Positions 29,344 to 40,329 of a stretch of 64,000 nucleotides of DNA are shown one piece after another. Origin of the DNA: Deltaproteobacteria bacterium. GTDB lineage: Bacteria > Desulfobacterota > Desulfobulbia > Desulfobulbales > Desulfurivibrionaceae. The translations under genes were made by a program, and so were the position numbers. Each line of letters begins with the position of its first letter. Positions within the stretch are counted from its first letter, which is position 1. Location: assembly GCA_026388735.1 (NCBI GenBank), contig JAPLJG010000003.1:1-64000 (forward strand), read 5' to 3'. The notes below the pieces were generated by a model. That model searched no databases. It was not told where the DNA came from and saw nothing but the letters and a program-made list of their open reading frames with translations.

Positions 29344-32001
29344 TTACGAGGACGCTTTAGCTCCCTGATCGACGATGATGCCAGGCACGGCCGAGAGCGC
29401 CTCGGGCAATTTATCCGCCATGGTCCCCCCGGCTTGGGCCATGTCCGCTCGCCCGCCCCCGCTGCCGCCCACCATGGCAGCCACCTCTTTGACAATCTGA
29501 CCGGCATGGAATCGGGTGTTCAGATCCTTGGTGACCATGGCCAGCAGACTCACCTTTCCTTCAAAGACGCCGCCTAAAACCGCGATTCCGCTGCCCAGCG
29601 CGTCCCGCACCTTATCGCCGACCTCCCGCATGGTTTTCGGCGAATCCATGGCAATCTGGGCGACAACCACCTTCACCCCCCCGATCTCCTGGGCATTGCC
29701 AAGCATCGCGCCAAGATCATTGACGGAAAGATCCGCAGTCAACCGGCTCACCTCCCGCTCCAATTCTTTCTGGCGGGCCATTATTTTTTCAAGCTTTCCG
29801 ACCAGTTCATCAGGAGTAGTCTTGAGCTTGGCGGCAAGCATACCCAACTGCGCCTCAACCTGCTGGAACCGCTCCATGGCGCCAGGGCCGGTTACCGCCT
29901 CGATCCGTCGCACCCCGGCGGCAATGCCGCTTTCGCTCAGGATTTTGAACAGACCGATCTCCCCGGTCCCGCCCACATGGGTACCGCCGCAGAGCTCCTT
30001 GCTGATCTCCCCCACGGAAACAACCCGGACTTTTGTTTCGTATTTCTCGCCGAACAGAGCCGTGGCCCCACCCTTGATGGCCTCCTCCCGATCAAGCACC
30101 GCAGTAGACACCTGGGCATTGGCCCGGATACCTTCGTTGACAATCTTTTCCACCCGGGCAAGCTCCTCGCGGCTGAGCGGGGAAAAATGTGTGAAATCGA
30201 ACCGGAGCCGCTGCGGATTGACCAGGGAGCCAGCCTGCTTGACATGCTCGCCCAACACCTCGCGCAAAGCGGCCTGCAAGAGATGGGTAGCGGTGTGATT
30301 GTTGGCCGTGCGCTGGCGCTGGCCTTCCGCCACCTTGAGCTCAACGGTCTCGCCAAGGGCCAGGCTGCCCTCGGTAACCTCGGCCTGATGGAGGATGAGC
30401 CCATCCCCCACAGCCACGGTATTTTCCACCCTGGCCTTGCCCTGCGGCCCGATGATCATGCCCCGGTCGCCGCTCTGCCCGCCGGACTCGGCATAAAAAG
30501 GAGTTTCCGGGCAGACTAGAGATATCTGCTCTCCGGTGCCCGCCTGCTCAAGGCCAATACCGCCAGCGCTCACCAGGCCGCTGATAGCCCCATGGTGGTG
30601 CCGGGTCTCATAGCCGACAAACCGGGTGCGCAACCCCTTGTCCAATAAGGCGCGAACCCCTGGACCCATTTCGGCCAGCGAGGTGGCTTTCCAGGATTTC
30701 TTGGATTGATTGCGTTGCACCTCCATGGCCGCGTTGAACCCGGCCTCGTCGGCGAGCATGCCTTTTTCGATGGCGATATCCTTGACGATATCCACGGGAA
30801 ACCCGAAGGTGTCATAGAGCTTGAAGATGAACTCCCCTTCCACCACCTTTTGACCGGCCTCCTGCAACCGCTTCATCTCTTGGTGGAGCATGGCCAGACC
30901 ATTGTCCAGGGTTTCCAGGAAGCGCACCTCTTCGTTGTGCACCACCTTGGCCAAAAGCTCCCGTGCCCCATGGAGATGGGGATAGGCCTCGCCCATCTCT
31001 GCGATGACCGCCTCGGTGACCCCAGTCAGGAATGGCTTTTTCAACCCGAGGGAGCGCCCAAACCGGATGGCCCGACGCATGATGCGGCGGAGCACATAGC
31101 CACGCCCCTCGTTGGAGGGCAACACCCCGTCGGCCACCAGAAAGGTGGTGGCCCGGCTGTGGTCGGCGATAACCCGCAGGGCCGTGTTCACCGCAGCATC
31201 CTCACCGTATTTTACCCCGGCGGCACCGGCGATGGCTGCGATGATTCCGGTGAAAAGATCGGAATCGTAGTTGGTGAATTTCCCTTGGGTTACCGCAGCA
31301 ATGCGCTCCAAGCCCATGCCGGTGTCGATGCTCGGCTTGGGCAGCGGGGTCAGGGTGCCGTCCTCGCTCCGATTGAACTGCATGAACACCAGATTCCAGA
31401 TCTCCAGGAAACGGTCGCAATCGCAGCCGAGCTTGCAATCCGGCCTACCGCAGCCTGCCTCCACCCCCTGATCGATATGGATCTCGGAGCAAGGGCCGCA
31501 AGGACCGGTATCGCCCATGGCCCAGAAGTTGTCTTTTTCCCCCATCCGGACAATACGGCCCTGGGGCAAATCCTTGACCTTTTCCCAGAGGCCAAAGGCC
31601 TCGTCGTCATCGTCAAATACCGAGACCCAGAGCTTTTCCGGGGATAGCCCGACCTCCTTGGTAAGAAAATCCCAGGCATAATGGATGGCGTCTTTTTTAA
31701 AATAATCGCCAAAGGAAAAATTGCCGAGCATCTCGAAAAAGGTATGGTGACGTGCGGTGTAGCCGACATTTTCCAGATCATTGTGCTTGCCACCGGCCCG
31801 GACGCAACGCTGGCTGGTCGCCGCCCTGACGTAGCTCCGCTTGTCCTCGCCCATGAAAACCCGCTTGAACTGCACCATCCCGGCATTGACGAACAACAGG
31901 GTCGGATCGTCATGGGGCACCAAGCCTGAACTTTCCACCACAGTATGGCCTTTGTCGGCAAAGTAGGTCAAAAATCGCTTGCGTATGTCGTTTCCGGTCA
32001 T
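29344..32001 (-). CDS. alaS: Alanyl-tRNA synthetase
   Basis: IRKRFLTYFADKGHTVVESSGLVPHDDPTLLFVNAGMVQFKRVFMG; NNHTATHLLQAALREVLGEHVKQAGS; SKELCGGTHVGGTGEIG. Confidence 0.99.
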   Translation of the reverse strand: MTGNDIRKRFLTYFADKGHTVVESSGLVPHDDPTLLFVNAGMVQFKRVFMGEDKRSYVRAATSQRCVRAGGKHNDLENVGYTARHHTFFEMLGNFSFGDYFKKDAIHYAWDFLTKEVGLSPEKLWVSVFDDDDEAFGLWEKVKDLPQGRIVRMGEKDNFWAMGDTGPCGPCSEIHIDQGVEAGCGRPDCKLGCDCDRFLEIWNLVFMQFNRSEDGTLTPLPKPSIDTGMGLERIAAVTQGKFTNYDSDLFTGIIAAIAGAAGVKYGEDAAVNTALRVIADHSRATTFLVADGVLPSNEGRGYVLRRIMRRAIRFGRSLGLKKPFLTGVTEAVIAEMGEAYPHLHGARELLAKVVHNEEVRFLETLDNGLAMLHQEMKRLQEAGQKVVEGEFIFKLYDTFGFPVDIVKDIAIEKGMLADEAGFNAAMEVQRNQSKKSWKATSLAEMGPGVRALLDKGLRTRFVGYETRHHHGAISGLVSAGGIGLEQAGTGEQISLVCPETPFYAESGGQSGDRGMIIGPQGKARVENTVAVGDGLILHQAEVTEGSLALGETVELKVAEGQRQRTANNHTATHLLQAALREVLGEHVKQAGSLVNPQRLRFDFTHFSPLSREELARVEKIVNEGIRANAQVSTAVLDREEAIKGGATALFGEKYETKVRVVSVGEISKELCGGTHVGGTGEIGLFKILSESGIAAGVRRIEAVTGPGAMERFQQVEAQLGMLAAKLKTTPDELVGKLEKIMARQKELEREVSRLTADLSVNDLGAMLGNAQEIGGVKVVVAQIAMDSPKTMREVGDKVRDALGSGIAVLGGVFEGKVSLLAMVTKDLNTRFHAGQIVKEVAAMVGGSGGGRADMAQAGGTMADKLPEALSAVPGIIVDQGAKASS

Positions 32002-32082
32002 TGATACATTCCTTCAAATTACAGAAGCGGAACGCCTTCGCGTCCCGCTTCTTAATAAAGATATTTCCCCGCGTAAATCAGA

Positions 32083-33135
32083 TCAGTCAGCGGCTCCAGC
32101 CTTTACCGCACCCTTTGCAACCGGTGCTTTTTCATCCATCAGGGGCAAACCATACCCCAGGCGCACCTTTCTTTCAATATCATCGCACAGCTCCGGATGC
32201 TCCTTCAGGAAGATCTTGGAATTCTCCCTGCCCTGGCCGATGCGCTCACCATTATAGGAGTACCAGGCGCCGCTTTTCTCGACAATATCCTGGGCCGTAG
32301 CCAGGTCAAGCAGATCCCCGACCTTGGAGACGCCTTCTCCATAGATAATGTCGAACTCCGCCTCCTTGAAGGGCGGAGCCATTTTGTTTTTCACCACTTT
32401 GACCTTGGTCCGGTTGCCGACGACCTCCTGCCCGTCTTTAATGGCTTCTTTCCGCCGGATATCGAGACGAAGCGAGCTGTAAAACTTGAGGGCGTTGCCG
32501 CCCGTTGTGGTTTCCGGGCTCCCGAACATGACCCCGATCTTCATCCGGATCTGGTTGATAAAGATGATCGCGGTATTGGTGCGCTTGAGCACCCCGGTGA
32601 GCTTGCGCATGGCCTGGGACATGAGTCGGGCCTGGAGCCCGACATGGGAATCCCCCGCATTGCCGTCGATCTCCGCCTTGGGCACCAGGGCCGCCACCGA
32701 GTCCACGACAATGACATCCACCGCCCCGCTGCGAATAAGAATCTCGGCGATCTCCAAGGCCTGCTCGCCATAGTCGGGCTGGGAGACCAAAAGATCGTCA
32801 ACCTTGACCCCGAGGCGCTCGGCATAGCTGATGTCCAAGGCATGCTCGGCATCGATGAAGGCAGCGCTGCCGCCAGCCTTCTGGGCCTCGGCAATGATAT
32901 GCAGGGCCAGGGTGGTCTTGCCGGAAGATTCCGGCCCGTAGATCTCCGTAATCCTGCCGCGGGCCACGCCGCCGACCCCGGTGGCGATATCGATACTCAG
33001 GCTACCGGTGGAGATGACCGCCACCGCCTCCCGCTCATCGGTGCCGAGGCGCATGATCGATCCCTTGCCGAACTGCTTCTGGATCTGAAAAATTGCGGTA
33101 TCGAGGGTTTTGCTCTTATCTTCGGCAATGGCCAT
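32083..33135 (-). CDS. recA: Recombinase A
   Basis: [14 protein letters not shown]...[39 protein letters not shown]...[13 protein letters not shown]. Confidence 0.99.
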   Translation of the reverse strand: MAIAEDKSKTLDTAIFQIQKQFGKGSIMRLGTDEREAVAVISTGSLSIDIATGVGGVARGRITEIYGPESSGKTTLALHIIAEAQKAGGSAAFIDAEHALDISYAERLGVKVDDLLVSQPDYGEQALEIAEILIRSGAVDVIVVDSVAALVPKAEIDGNAGDSHVGLQARLMSQAMRKLTGVLKRTNTAIIFINQIRMKIGVMFGSPETTTGGNALKFYSSLRLDIRRKEAIKDGQEVVGNRTKVKVVKNKMAPPFKEAEFDIIYGEGVSKVGDLLDLATAQDIVEKSGAWYSYNGERIGQGRENSKIFLKEHPELCDDIERKVRLGYGLPLMDEKAPVAKGAVKAGAAD

Positions 33136-33162
33136 GTTGTATGTCTCCCAATTTAGGATGAA

Positions 33163-34455
33163 TTATAGTCGGTTCGTTTTACACTGTCCGTCCGCCATTA
33201 TCAAGACCAAGCTATCAAGACCAAGCAGGTGGCGGCGCAACAGATCAAGCCCAGCCTGACAAGCCAGGGCCTGCACCTGCCCGCGCTCCCCTGAAAAACG
33301 AAAAAGAAAGGTCTGGGTTTTATCCGGGCTGGCCAAGCCGAAATAAACCGTACCCACCGGCTTGGCCTCCGTGCCGCCGCTGGGTCCGGCAATGCCGGTA
33401 ACGGCAAGGGCATAATCGACCGGGGTCACTCGTCGCATCCCTTCGGCCATGGCCCTGGCACAGTCCGCACTGACCGCGCCGGACCGCAGGAGGATCTCCC
33501 GGTTGACTCCAAGCAGACGCTCCTTCAGGGCATCGCTATAGGCCACCACCCCTCCGACAAAATAGGCGGAACTCCCGGCTATCTTGGTCAGGGCGTGGGC
33601 GATGCGTCCGCCGGTGCAGGATTCCGCCACCGCCACCGTCTGGCCACGGTCGGCAAGCAGGCTTCCCACCACGCTCTCCAGGGTCTCCGCCCCGGACCCG
33701 TAGCAGCAATCGCCGAGGAAGTCCGTCACCTGCCCGTCATATTTTGCAAAAACCGCCTCGGCCTCCTGGCTGGAGGCCCCGGTGATAGTCAAGCTGACAT
33801 GCACCTCGGGAAACACAGGATAATAGCCGATCCGAACCCGAGGATCACGGCCCTCCAGATGGGCAAGCTTACGATTGATCTCGGACTCGGCCAAGCCCAC
33901 CACCTTGTACACCTTCTGGCGCACCTGGCGGACCTCCTCACCTTCCCAGACAGCCAGCCGGGTGATCACCGTTTCCAGAAGCAGATCCTTCATCTCCTGG
34001 GGCACGCCTGGGAGAAAAAAGATGGGCTTGCCATCTTGTACCAGAAAATACCCAGCCATCTTTGCTTCCGTGTTCAGGGCATGGGCGCCCGCTGGCAACC
34101 AGGCCAGTTTTTCAAGGGAGATATGCTGGCCGGCCAGCATATTCTGGTCATGGGCCTGGATTTTCTTGAGTATTTCCGGATAAAAGGTTGCAGGGCGGGC
34201 AAGAGCTGAAGAAACAGCGGCATTGGTCAAATCGTCGGTGGTCGGACCGAGGCCCCCGGTGACAATAACAAAATCAGCCCGCCGCAAAGCCCGTTGCAGG
34301 GTGCGGCCAATGACCTCCGGATCATCCCCGATGGTGGTCATGGCCAGAATCTCGTGGCCTGCGGCAAACAGATGACTAGCGGCAAAGTAGCTGGTGGTGT
34401 TCAGCACACTCCCGGAGGTAAGCTCATCGCCGATGGCAATTATTTCCCCAATCAT
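33163..34455 (-). CDS. cinA: CinA family competence/damage-inducible protein (nicotinamide-nucleotide amidase)
   Basis: MIGEIIAIGDELTSGSVLNTTSYFAASHLFAAGHEI...VTGGLGPTTDDLT...VAVAESCTGGRIAHALT...AVTGIAGPSGGTEAKPVGTVYFGL. Confidence 0.96.
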   Translation of the reverse strand: MIGEIIAIGDELTSGSVLNTTSYFAASHLFAAGHEILAMTTIGDDPEVIGRTLQRALRRADFVIVTGGLGPTTDDLTNAAVSSALARPATFYPEILKKIQAHDQNMLAGQHISLEKLAWLPAGAHALNTEAKMAGYFLVQDGKPIFFLPGVPQEMKDLLLETVITRLAVWEGEEVRQVRQKVYKVVGLAESEINRKLAHLEGRDPRVRIGYYPVFPEVHVSLTITGASSQEAEAVFAKYDGQVTDFLGDCCYGSGAETLESVVGSLLADRGQTVAVAESCTGGRIAHALTKIAGSSAYFVGGVVAYSDALKERLLGVNREILLRSGAVSADCARAMAEGMRRVTPVDYALAVTGIAGPSGGTEAKPVGTVYFGLASPDKTQTFLFRFSGERGQVQALACQAGLDLLRRHLLGLDSLVLIMADGQCKTNRL

Positions 34456-34504
34456 AACAATGCATCACATGATAATGTTTGTTTCCCTACAGGGCAAGAA
34501 ATCA

Positions 34505-35830
34505 TCACTCGACAACCCTGCCCAGCACCCCATCTGCGGTAAGCTCTTCGAGCCGCACCGTGACCAGCTGATTTGTCAGGGCGGAGTCCCCCTCAAAGGA
34601 GACCGGGATATAGTTGCCGGTATAGCCCCGCAACAAGCACCCCTTCTTGCGTCTTTCCACCAAAATCTGCCGGGTGTTGCCCAGATGCTTACGGTAAAAG
34701 TCAGTCCGTTTTTTATGATCCAAATCCCTGAGAAGCGCAACTCTTTCCTCTTTGTCCGCCTTGGGCACCTGATCAGCCATGCTGGCGGCCGGGGTTCCCG
34801 GCCTTCGCGAATAGGGGAACACATGGAGATAGCTCACCGGCAGCGACTCGATCAGGCTGTAGGTATTGCGAAAAGCGGCCTCGTCCTCGCCAGGAAACCC
34901 GACCAGCACATCCACGCCGATGGCCACATCGGGCAGGCAGGCCACACTCTCCTCCACGACCTTGGCAAAGGTGGCGGCGGGATAGCGGCGGTTCATCTTC
35001 TGCAAAATCCGATCATCACCGCTCTGCAAGGGAATATGCAAGTAGGGCATGATTGCTGACGATTCGGCCATGAGGCCCAGAAGCTCGGCCGTGATCTCGG
35101 TCGGCTCAAGGGAGCTCAAGCGGTAACGCACAGGCAGGTTTCGAGCTAAAAGCAGGGCCAACATTTCGCGCAGATTGCTCTTGGCCGCAAAATCCTGGCC
35201 ATACTGGCCCAGATGGATGCCGGTGAGCACCTGTTCCTTGTATCCTTGCGCGGCAAAGATCTCGGCCTGGGCCACCACCTTGTCCGGGGCAAGGCTCCGG
35301 CTGCGCCCCCGGGCATAGGGCACGATGCAGTAGGAACAAAAGCTGTTGCAGCCGTCCTGCACCTTGAGATAGGCCCTGGTCCTCCCCGTCCCGAAACTGG
35401 TGACGGTGAGAGGGCAGATCTCCTGTTGCCCGGCGATATTGCCCAGGTGCATTTCCAGATCGCAGTGCCGATCGGCCAGAGCCACATCCACCAGGCGGTG
35501 TTTGCAGCCGTTGCCCACGATGCAGATGGGGCTGTCGGCGATCTCGAGGATATCCTCGGCGGCGATCTGGGCATAGCAACCGGTCACGATCAGCCGGGCC
35601 TCGGGGTTGGCGCGCAAGGCCTGGCGGATCAACTGGCGCGACTGGGCGCCAGCCCTGGCCGTCACCGCGCAGGTATTGATGATGTAAATATCTGCCGGAT
35701 GGGAAAAAGGGACCAGCTCCACCTCCCGCTCTGCAAGCTCCGAAAGGAAGGCGGCAGACTCAAACTGGTTGACCTTGCAGCCGAGGGTGGTAACGGCGAT
35801 TTTTCTTTTTTGCTGACCCGTGATATTCAT
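34505..35830 (-). CDS. mtaB: tRNA (t6A37) methylthiotransferase MtaB
   Basis: IAVTTLGCKVNQFESAAF...YLKVQDGCNSFCSYCIVPYARGRSRS...HIPLQSGDDRILQKMNRRY. Confidence 0.95.
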   Translation of the reverse strand: MNITGQQKRKIAVTTLGCKVNQFESAAFLSELAEREVELVPFSHPADIYIINTCAVTARAGAQSRQLIRQALRANPEARLIVTGCYAQIAAEDILEIADSPICIVGNGCKHRLVDVALADRHCDLEMHLGNIAGQQEICPLTVTSFGTGRTRAYLKVQDGCNSFCSYCIVPYARGRSRSLAPDKVVAQAEIFAAQGYKEQVLTGIHLGQYGQDFAAKSNLREMLALLLARNLPVRYRLSSLEPTEITAELLGLMAESSAIMPYLHIPLQSGDDRILQKMNRRYPAATFAKVVEESVACLPDVAIGVDVLVGFPGEDEAAFRNTYSLIESLPVSYLHVFPYSRRPGTPAASMADQVPKADKEERVALLRDLDHKKRTDFYRKHLGNTRQILVERRKKGCLLRGYTGNYIPVSFEGDSALTNQLVTVRLEELTADGVLGRVVE

Positions 35831-35887
35831 GCCTGTGCCATACTGTTTTTGCTACGGAGTTGCAACAACACGCCCGGCCTGACATTC

Positions 35888-37324
35888 CTAAAAAACATCG
35901 ATAATCTTCAGGCTGTTGGTGGTTCCTGCCACCCCCAGCAGGGTGCCGGAGGTGATCACCAACCGCCGCGTTCCGGGTCGGAGCAGGCCGGCGTCCTTGA
36001 TCCGCTTGGCCAATTCGAAGTCCGTGATGGCAACGGACGGCACCTCCAGAGGAAAGACCCCGGAGGAAAGGGCAAGAATGTTGCGGACCGTGGGATTGTC
36101 GGTGATCGCCACGATCCAGGGCCGCGGTCGCAGCCGGGCGATGCGTCGGGCCGTGGTCCCGGTGGCCGTTGGGGTTATGGCCAGGTCCACGGTGCGGTTC
36201 TCCAGAACATCGCAGGCAGCGCTGCTGACCAGATCATCGATGCTGTCTTCGGAGCGGATCGCCGCCCGGACCTCCAGGGCAATGGCTCCGCTCTTGACCA
36301 AGCGCCGTTCGGTCTGACGGGCAATTTTTTTGGCAATGCGGACCACCGCCACCGGATCATGGCCAATGGCGGTCTCCTCGGAAAACATGATGGCATCGGC
36401 GCCATCGAGGATAGCATTGGCCACATCGGTTACCTCGGCCCGGGTGGGTCGGGCGTTGTCCACCATGGACAACATCATCTGGGTGGCGACGATCACCGGC
36501 TTTGCCGCCATGTTGGCCCGATGGATGATATCCTTCTGAAGGCCTGGAATTTCTTCGATGGGCAGCTCGATACCGAGATCGCCCCGAGCCACCATCACCG
36601 CATCGGACACCGCCAGAATCCCGTCAAGATGGGCCACGGCCTGCCGCCGCTCGATCTTGGCCAGGAGGCAGGGACGGTACTTCCCACTTTGTGGCAACAA
36701 AGCGCGGGCGGCCAGCATATCCTCCGGGCCACCGACAAAGGAGATGCAGATCACATCCGCCTTGTTTTTGACAGCAAAGGCGATGCCGCGCTTATCCGCA
36801 TCGGTCAGCACCCCGGATGGCGCGGTATAGCCAGGGATATTGACCCCCTTGTTGGAACGAACAACCCCGGCCACCATGGCTTCGGTTTCGACGATCTCTC
36901 CCTGGATGGACTTGACCTTGAACTGCATCATGCCATCGCCGATAAAGATGATCGAACCTGGCCGCAGCCCTTGGGCCAGACCGGAAATTTCATGGGGCAA
37001 AAAAATGCCCGGCCCCGGACGGGAAACCCCTTCCGGGACAAAACGCACCTTTGCGCCCCTTCGCACGGTGATCGGTTTGGGCACCTTGCCCAACCGCATC
37101 TTCGGCCCAGGCAGATCGACGACAATTGCTACCGGTCGGCCCATTTCCGCACTGATTTTCCGCAGACTGGCGACAACCCCGGCATGTTCCTCATGATCTC
37201 CATGGGAAAGATTCAGGCGAAAACCATCGACCCCGGCAGCCATCAGGCGACGTTGCACGGAAGCCGAAAAGGAGGCCGGCCCGATGGTGGCCACGATCTT
37301 GGTCTTGGAGACGAATGGGTTCAT
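35888..37324 (-). CDS. pyk: Pyruvate kinase
   Basis: KTKIVATIGPASFS...GVDGFRLNLSHGDHEEH...MVARGDLGIELPIEEIPGLQKDII...PVIVATQMMLSM. Confidence 0.97.
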   Translation of the reverse strand: MNPFVSKTKIVATIGPASFSASVQRRLMAAGVDGFRLNLSHGDHEEHAGVVASLRKISAEMGRPVAIVVDLPGPKMRLGKVPKPITVRRGAKVRFVPEGVSRPGPGIFLPHEISGLAQGLRPGSIIFIGDGMMQFKVKSIQGEIVETEAMVAGVVRSNKGVNIPGYTAPSGVLTDADKRGIAFAVKNKADVICISFVGGPEDMLAARALLPQSGKYRPCLLAKIERRQAVAHLDGILAVSDAVMVARGDLGIELPIEEIPGLQKDIIHRANMAAKPVIVATQMMLSMVDNARPTRAEVTDVANAILDGADAIMFSEETAIGHDPVAVVRIAKKIARQTERRLVKSGAIALEVRAAIRSEDSIDDLVSSAACDVLENRTVDLAITPTATGTTARRIARLRPRPWIVAITDNPTVRNILALSSGVFPLEVPSVAITDFELAKRIKDAGLLRPGTRRLVITSGTLLGVAGTTNSLKIIDVF

Positions 37325-37449
37325 AATGCTCCTCAGCGGTTTCCGGGGGATCAGTGATGTTTGCAAGCCTCAGGGGCAAGGGCTGGACAAACGCGGCATC
37401 ACGACCAGTGTATCGTTTTTCCGCTACATCTGCCAAACACAAATTCACG

Positions 37450-38517
37450 TTATTTGCCGATCTCGCCGCAACCGAGAACCACTTCGCCCTCATAAAAAAC
37501 CGCAAACTGCCCCGGGGTCACCGCCCGCTGGGGCTGGGAAAAGGTCAGCCGCACCCCGCCATCGTGCTCGGCAATCTCTGCCTCACAGGCTGGATGCCGG
37601 GAACGAATTTTCACCTCACACACCAGCGGCAAGGCCGGGGCCTGGCCGCTCAACCAATGCACGGCGGGCAACCGCACCTCCTGCTGCCAAAGATCCACGT
37701 CCTTGCCGACCACCACCACATCCCGCTCCGGATCAAGCCCCACCACATACCAGGGGGTGGCATCCGGCAAGCCCAGGCCCCGGCGCTGGCCAATGGTATA
37801 CTGATGGATGCCTGCATGTCGGCCAAGCACATCGCCTTGCAAACTCAGCATAGGGCCGGACCGCTCTTGCCCCGGAGAATGGGCGGCTAAGAAATCCCCC
37901 ACCGATTGGTCCTTAAGAAAACAGATATCCTGGCTCTCCGCCGTCTGGCCAAAGGCCAGACCAAGCTCGGCGGCAAGCCCGTAAACCTCCTCTTTCCGCA
38001 AGCCGCCCAGGGGAAAACAAAGCCGCGCCAACTGTGCCTGGGTGAGCATCCCAAGGAAATAGGACTGGTCTTTTTTGGGATCAACGCCTTTGAGCAGGCG
38101 GTATCCGGTGGTCTCATCTCCGCTGATCCGGGCATAATGGCCGGTGGCAAGCAGCTCCGCCCCAAGGGTCTCCCGCGCCTCATCCAGCAGACGACCGCAC
38201 TTGATGGTCCGGTTGCAGACCACGCAGGGGTTGGGGGTTTTTCCGGCAAAATAGCTGACGCAGAAATAGTCCACCACCTCACGCCAAAAAGCCTCGGACA
38301 GATCCACCACGGTCAGGGGAATCTTCAAGAAATCGGCCACCGCCCGAACCCGGTTCTCCTGTTCTGCCAGATCGGGCTGGGCCAGGGCCATGAAAACCCC
38401 CTGCACCCGCGCGCCCTGTCGTTGCAACAAGGCAGCGACCACCGAGGAATCAACGCCGCCGCTCATGGCGACAGCAATCTTTTTTTGGTGTATAGTCGTG
38501 TCGAAACGTTCTGCCAT
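37450..38517 (-). CDS. mnmA: tRNA-specific 2-thiouridylase MnmA
   Basis: IAVAMSGGVDSSVVAALLQRQG...TPNPCVVCNRTIKCG...ATGHYARI...DQSYFLGMLTQAQLARLCFPLG...TIGQRRGLGL. Confidence 0.97.
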   Translation of the reverse strand: MAERFDTTIHQKKIAVAMSGGVDSSVVAALLQRQGARVQGVFMALAQPDLAEQENRVRAVADFLKIPLTVVDLSEAFWREVVDYFCVSYFAGKTPNPCVVCNRTIKCGRLLDEARETLGAELLATGHYARISGDETTGYRLLKGVDPKKDQSYFLGMLTQAQLARLCFPLGGLRKEEVYGLAAELGLAFGQTAESQDICFLKDQSVGDFLAAHSPGQERSGPMLSLQGDVLGRHAGIHQYTIGQRRGLGLPDATPWYVVGLDPERDVVVVGKDVDLWQQEVRLPAVHWLSGQAPALPLVCEVKIRSRHPACEAEIAEHDGGVRLTFSQPQRAVTPGQFAVFYEGEVVLGCGEIGK

Positions 38518-38546
38518 CCGAATCCCCAGCACGAAAAGGCTTGTTG

Positions 38547-39800
38547 ATGAAACTCCCGGAACTCCTTGCCCCAGCAGGCAATTTTGAAAAAATGCAAACC
38601 GCCATCCACTACGGCGCCGATGCCGTCTATCTTGGCGGCAAGAAATTCAGCCTCCGGGCCCATGCCACCAATTTCGGCGAAGAAGAAATCGCCCAGGCCG
38701 TAGCCTATGCCCACAAACGCGGTGTTAAAGTATACACCACCCTCAACATCTTTGCCCACAATGACGATCTTGCAGAGCTGCCCGATTATCTCGCCGCTCT
38801 GCGCGAGGCCAAGGTGGACGGCCTGATCATCTCCGATCCGGGCATCCTCGCCGTGGCCCAGCGGCTGGTGCCGGAACTGCCGATCCATCTCAGCACCCAG
38901 GCCAATGTCACCAATCTGGAGTCCGTCCGTTTCTGGGCAGCTCAGGGGGTTAAGCGGCTCAATCTGGCACGGGAGCTTTCCCTGGCCGAGATCACCGAAA
39001 TCCGGCAGGCCACCGAGACGGAGCTGGAGATTTTTGTGCACGGGGCACTGTGCATCTCCTACTCGGGCCGCTGCCTCCTCAGCCTCTATCTCACCGGCCG
39101 CGACGCCAACCAGGGCAACTGCGCCCATCCCTGCCGGTACCACTATCGGTTGGAAGAGGAAAAACGGCCAGGTCAGTTCTTCCCGGTGGAGGAAGACAGC
39201 CGCGGCACCTATATCTTCAACGCCAAGGACCTCTGCCTACTCAACCGGCTGCCCGAGCTGATCCGGGCCGGGGCGGACAGCCTCAAAATCGAAGGGCGGA
39301 TGAAAAGCGTCTACTATGTGGGAGCCATAACCCGCCTTTACCGGGCAGCCCTTGATTACTGGGCTGCACAAGGCCTTGACGCTGCCCTGCCCGAAGCTTT
39401 TCGGCAGGAGCTGCTAAAAATCGGTTCACGGGGCTACACGGAAAACTTCTTCGACCAGCCGCCCGCCACCGCCGACATGCTTTACGACGGGCCGCAGATC
39501 AGCTACGACTATGCCCCGGTGGGCATAGTTCGCCAGGCAGGCCCCCAGCCGGTTATCGAGGCCCGCAACCCCATCGCGGTGGGTGATCGCCTCGAGTATC
39601 TGGGCCTCAGCCTCGTGAACACAGAACACACCGTGCTCTGTCTAACCAGCCAGAACGGAACCCAACTGCCCCACGCGAACCCGAACAGTCTCATCACCCT
39701 CGCCCTGGACCCTGCTCCAGCAGCCTGCGAAAACAACGGCCTCTTCAGAAAAAAATGGCTCCCTGAACAAAAAATGCCTATACTTGAGCACGTATCGTGA
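38547..39800 (+). CDS. Peptidase U32 family protein
   Basis: MKLPELLAPAGNFEKMQTAIHYGADAVYLGGKKFSLRAHATNF; EIFVHGALCISYSGRCLLSLYLTGRDANQGNCAHPCRY; SLKIEGRMKSVYY. Confidence 0.95.
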   Translation: MKLPELLAPAGNFEKMQTAIHYGADAVYLGGKKFSLRAHATNFGEEEIAQAVAYAHKRGVKVYTTLNIFAHNDDLAELPDYLAALREAKVDGLIISDPGILAVAQRLVPELPIHLSTQANVTNLESVRFWAAQGVKRLNLARELSLAEITEIRQATETELEIFVHGALCISYSGRCLLSLYLTGRDANQGNCAHPCRYHYRLEEEKRPGQFFPVEEDSRGTYIFNAKDLCLLNRLPELIRAGADSLKIEGRMKSVYYVGAITRLYRAALDYWAAQGLDAALPEAFRQELLKIGSRGYTENFFDQPPATADMLYDGPQISYDYAPVGIVRQAGPQPVIEARNPIAVGDRLEYLGLSLVNTEHTVLCLTSQNGTQLPHANPNSLITLALDPAPAACENNGLFRKKWLPEQKMPILEHVS

Positions 39801-39819
39801 ACCACGAGGAGCCACCGCC

Positions 39820-40323
39820 ATGCAGCACATCCTAAGCGTCGTCATGATCCTGATCGGAGCAGTTGTCATGCTCATCAGCCTTGTCAAGGCCAGGGACCTG
39901 CACGTCCTCACCCCCTTCATCCCTGAGCGCAGCAAGCCGGAAATCATCCGCTCCCTGCGCCTGCATCGCGGGCTGATGCTCTTTTTTCTCCTGGGTTACT
40001 GCGTGGTGGCTGGGGTTTTTTTCTTTCGCCTCTCCTTTGTCGGCGAAATCCTCGTTGGCCTGGTCTTTCTCTTTGGCGCCCTCTTCGTCCTCCTTGGCCT
40101 TCACATCCAAACCAGAATGCTTCTTGAGATAAAAAATACCCTGCACGGCCTGTTGCCCATCTGCGCCTCCTGCAAAAAAATCCGCCATGCTGATGGCGAC
40201 CCACACGACCCGGCTTCGTGGAGTACCGTTGAAAAATTCATCTCCGCCAAGACCTCGGCCGATTTCACCCACAGCATCTGCCCGGACTGCCTGAAAAAGC
40301 TCTACCCGGATCTCTATAAATAA
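39820..40323 (+). CDS. Small membrane protein with C-terminal CxxC...CxxC zinc-ribbon-like module
   Basis: TM segments plus C-terminal ICASCKKIRHADGDPHDPASWSTVEKFISAKTSADFTHSICPDCLKKLYPDLYK. Confidence 0.75.
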   Translation: MQHILSVVMILIGAVVMLISLVKARDLHVLTPFIPERSKPEIIRSLRLHRGLMLFFLLGYCVVAGVFFFRLSFVGEILVGLVFLFGALFVLLGLHIQTRMLLEIKNTLHGLLPICASCKKIRHADGDPHDPASWSTVEKFISAKTSADFTHSICPDCLKKLYPDLYK

Positions 40324-40329
40324 TTTCCC

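Noticed and set aside
35213-37357. 714-aa plus-strand ORF opposite mtaB and pyk
   Set aside because: Covers two clear genes on the other strand; no motif, His/Gly/Asp-rich shadow composition.
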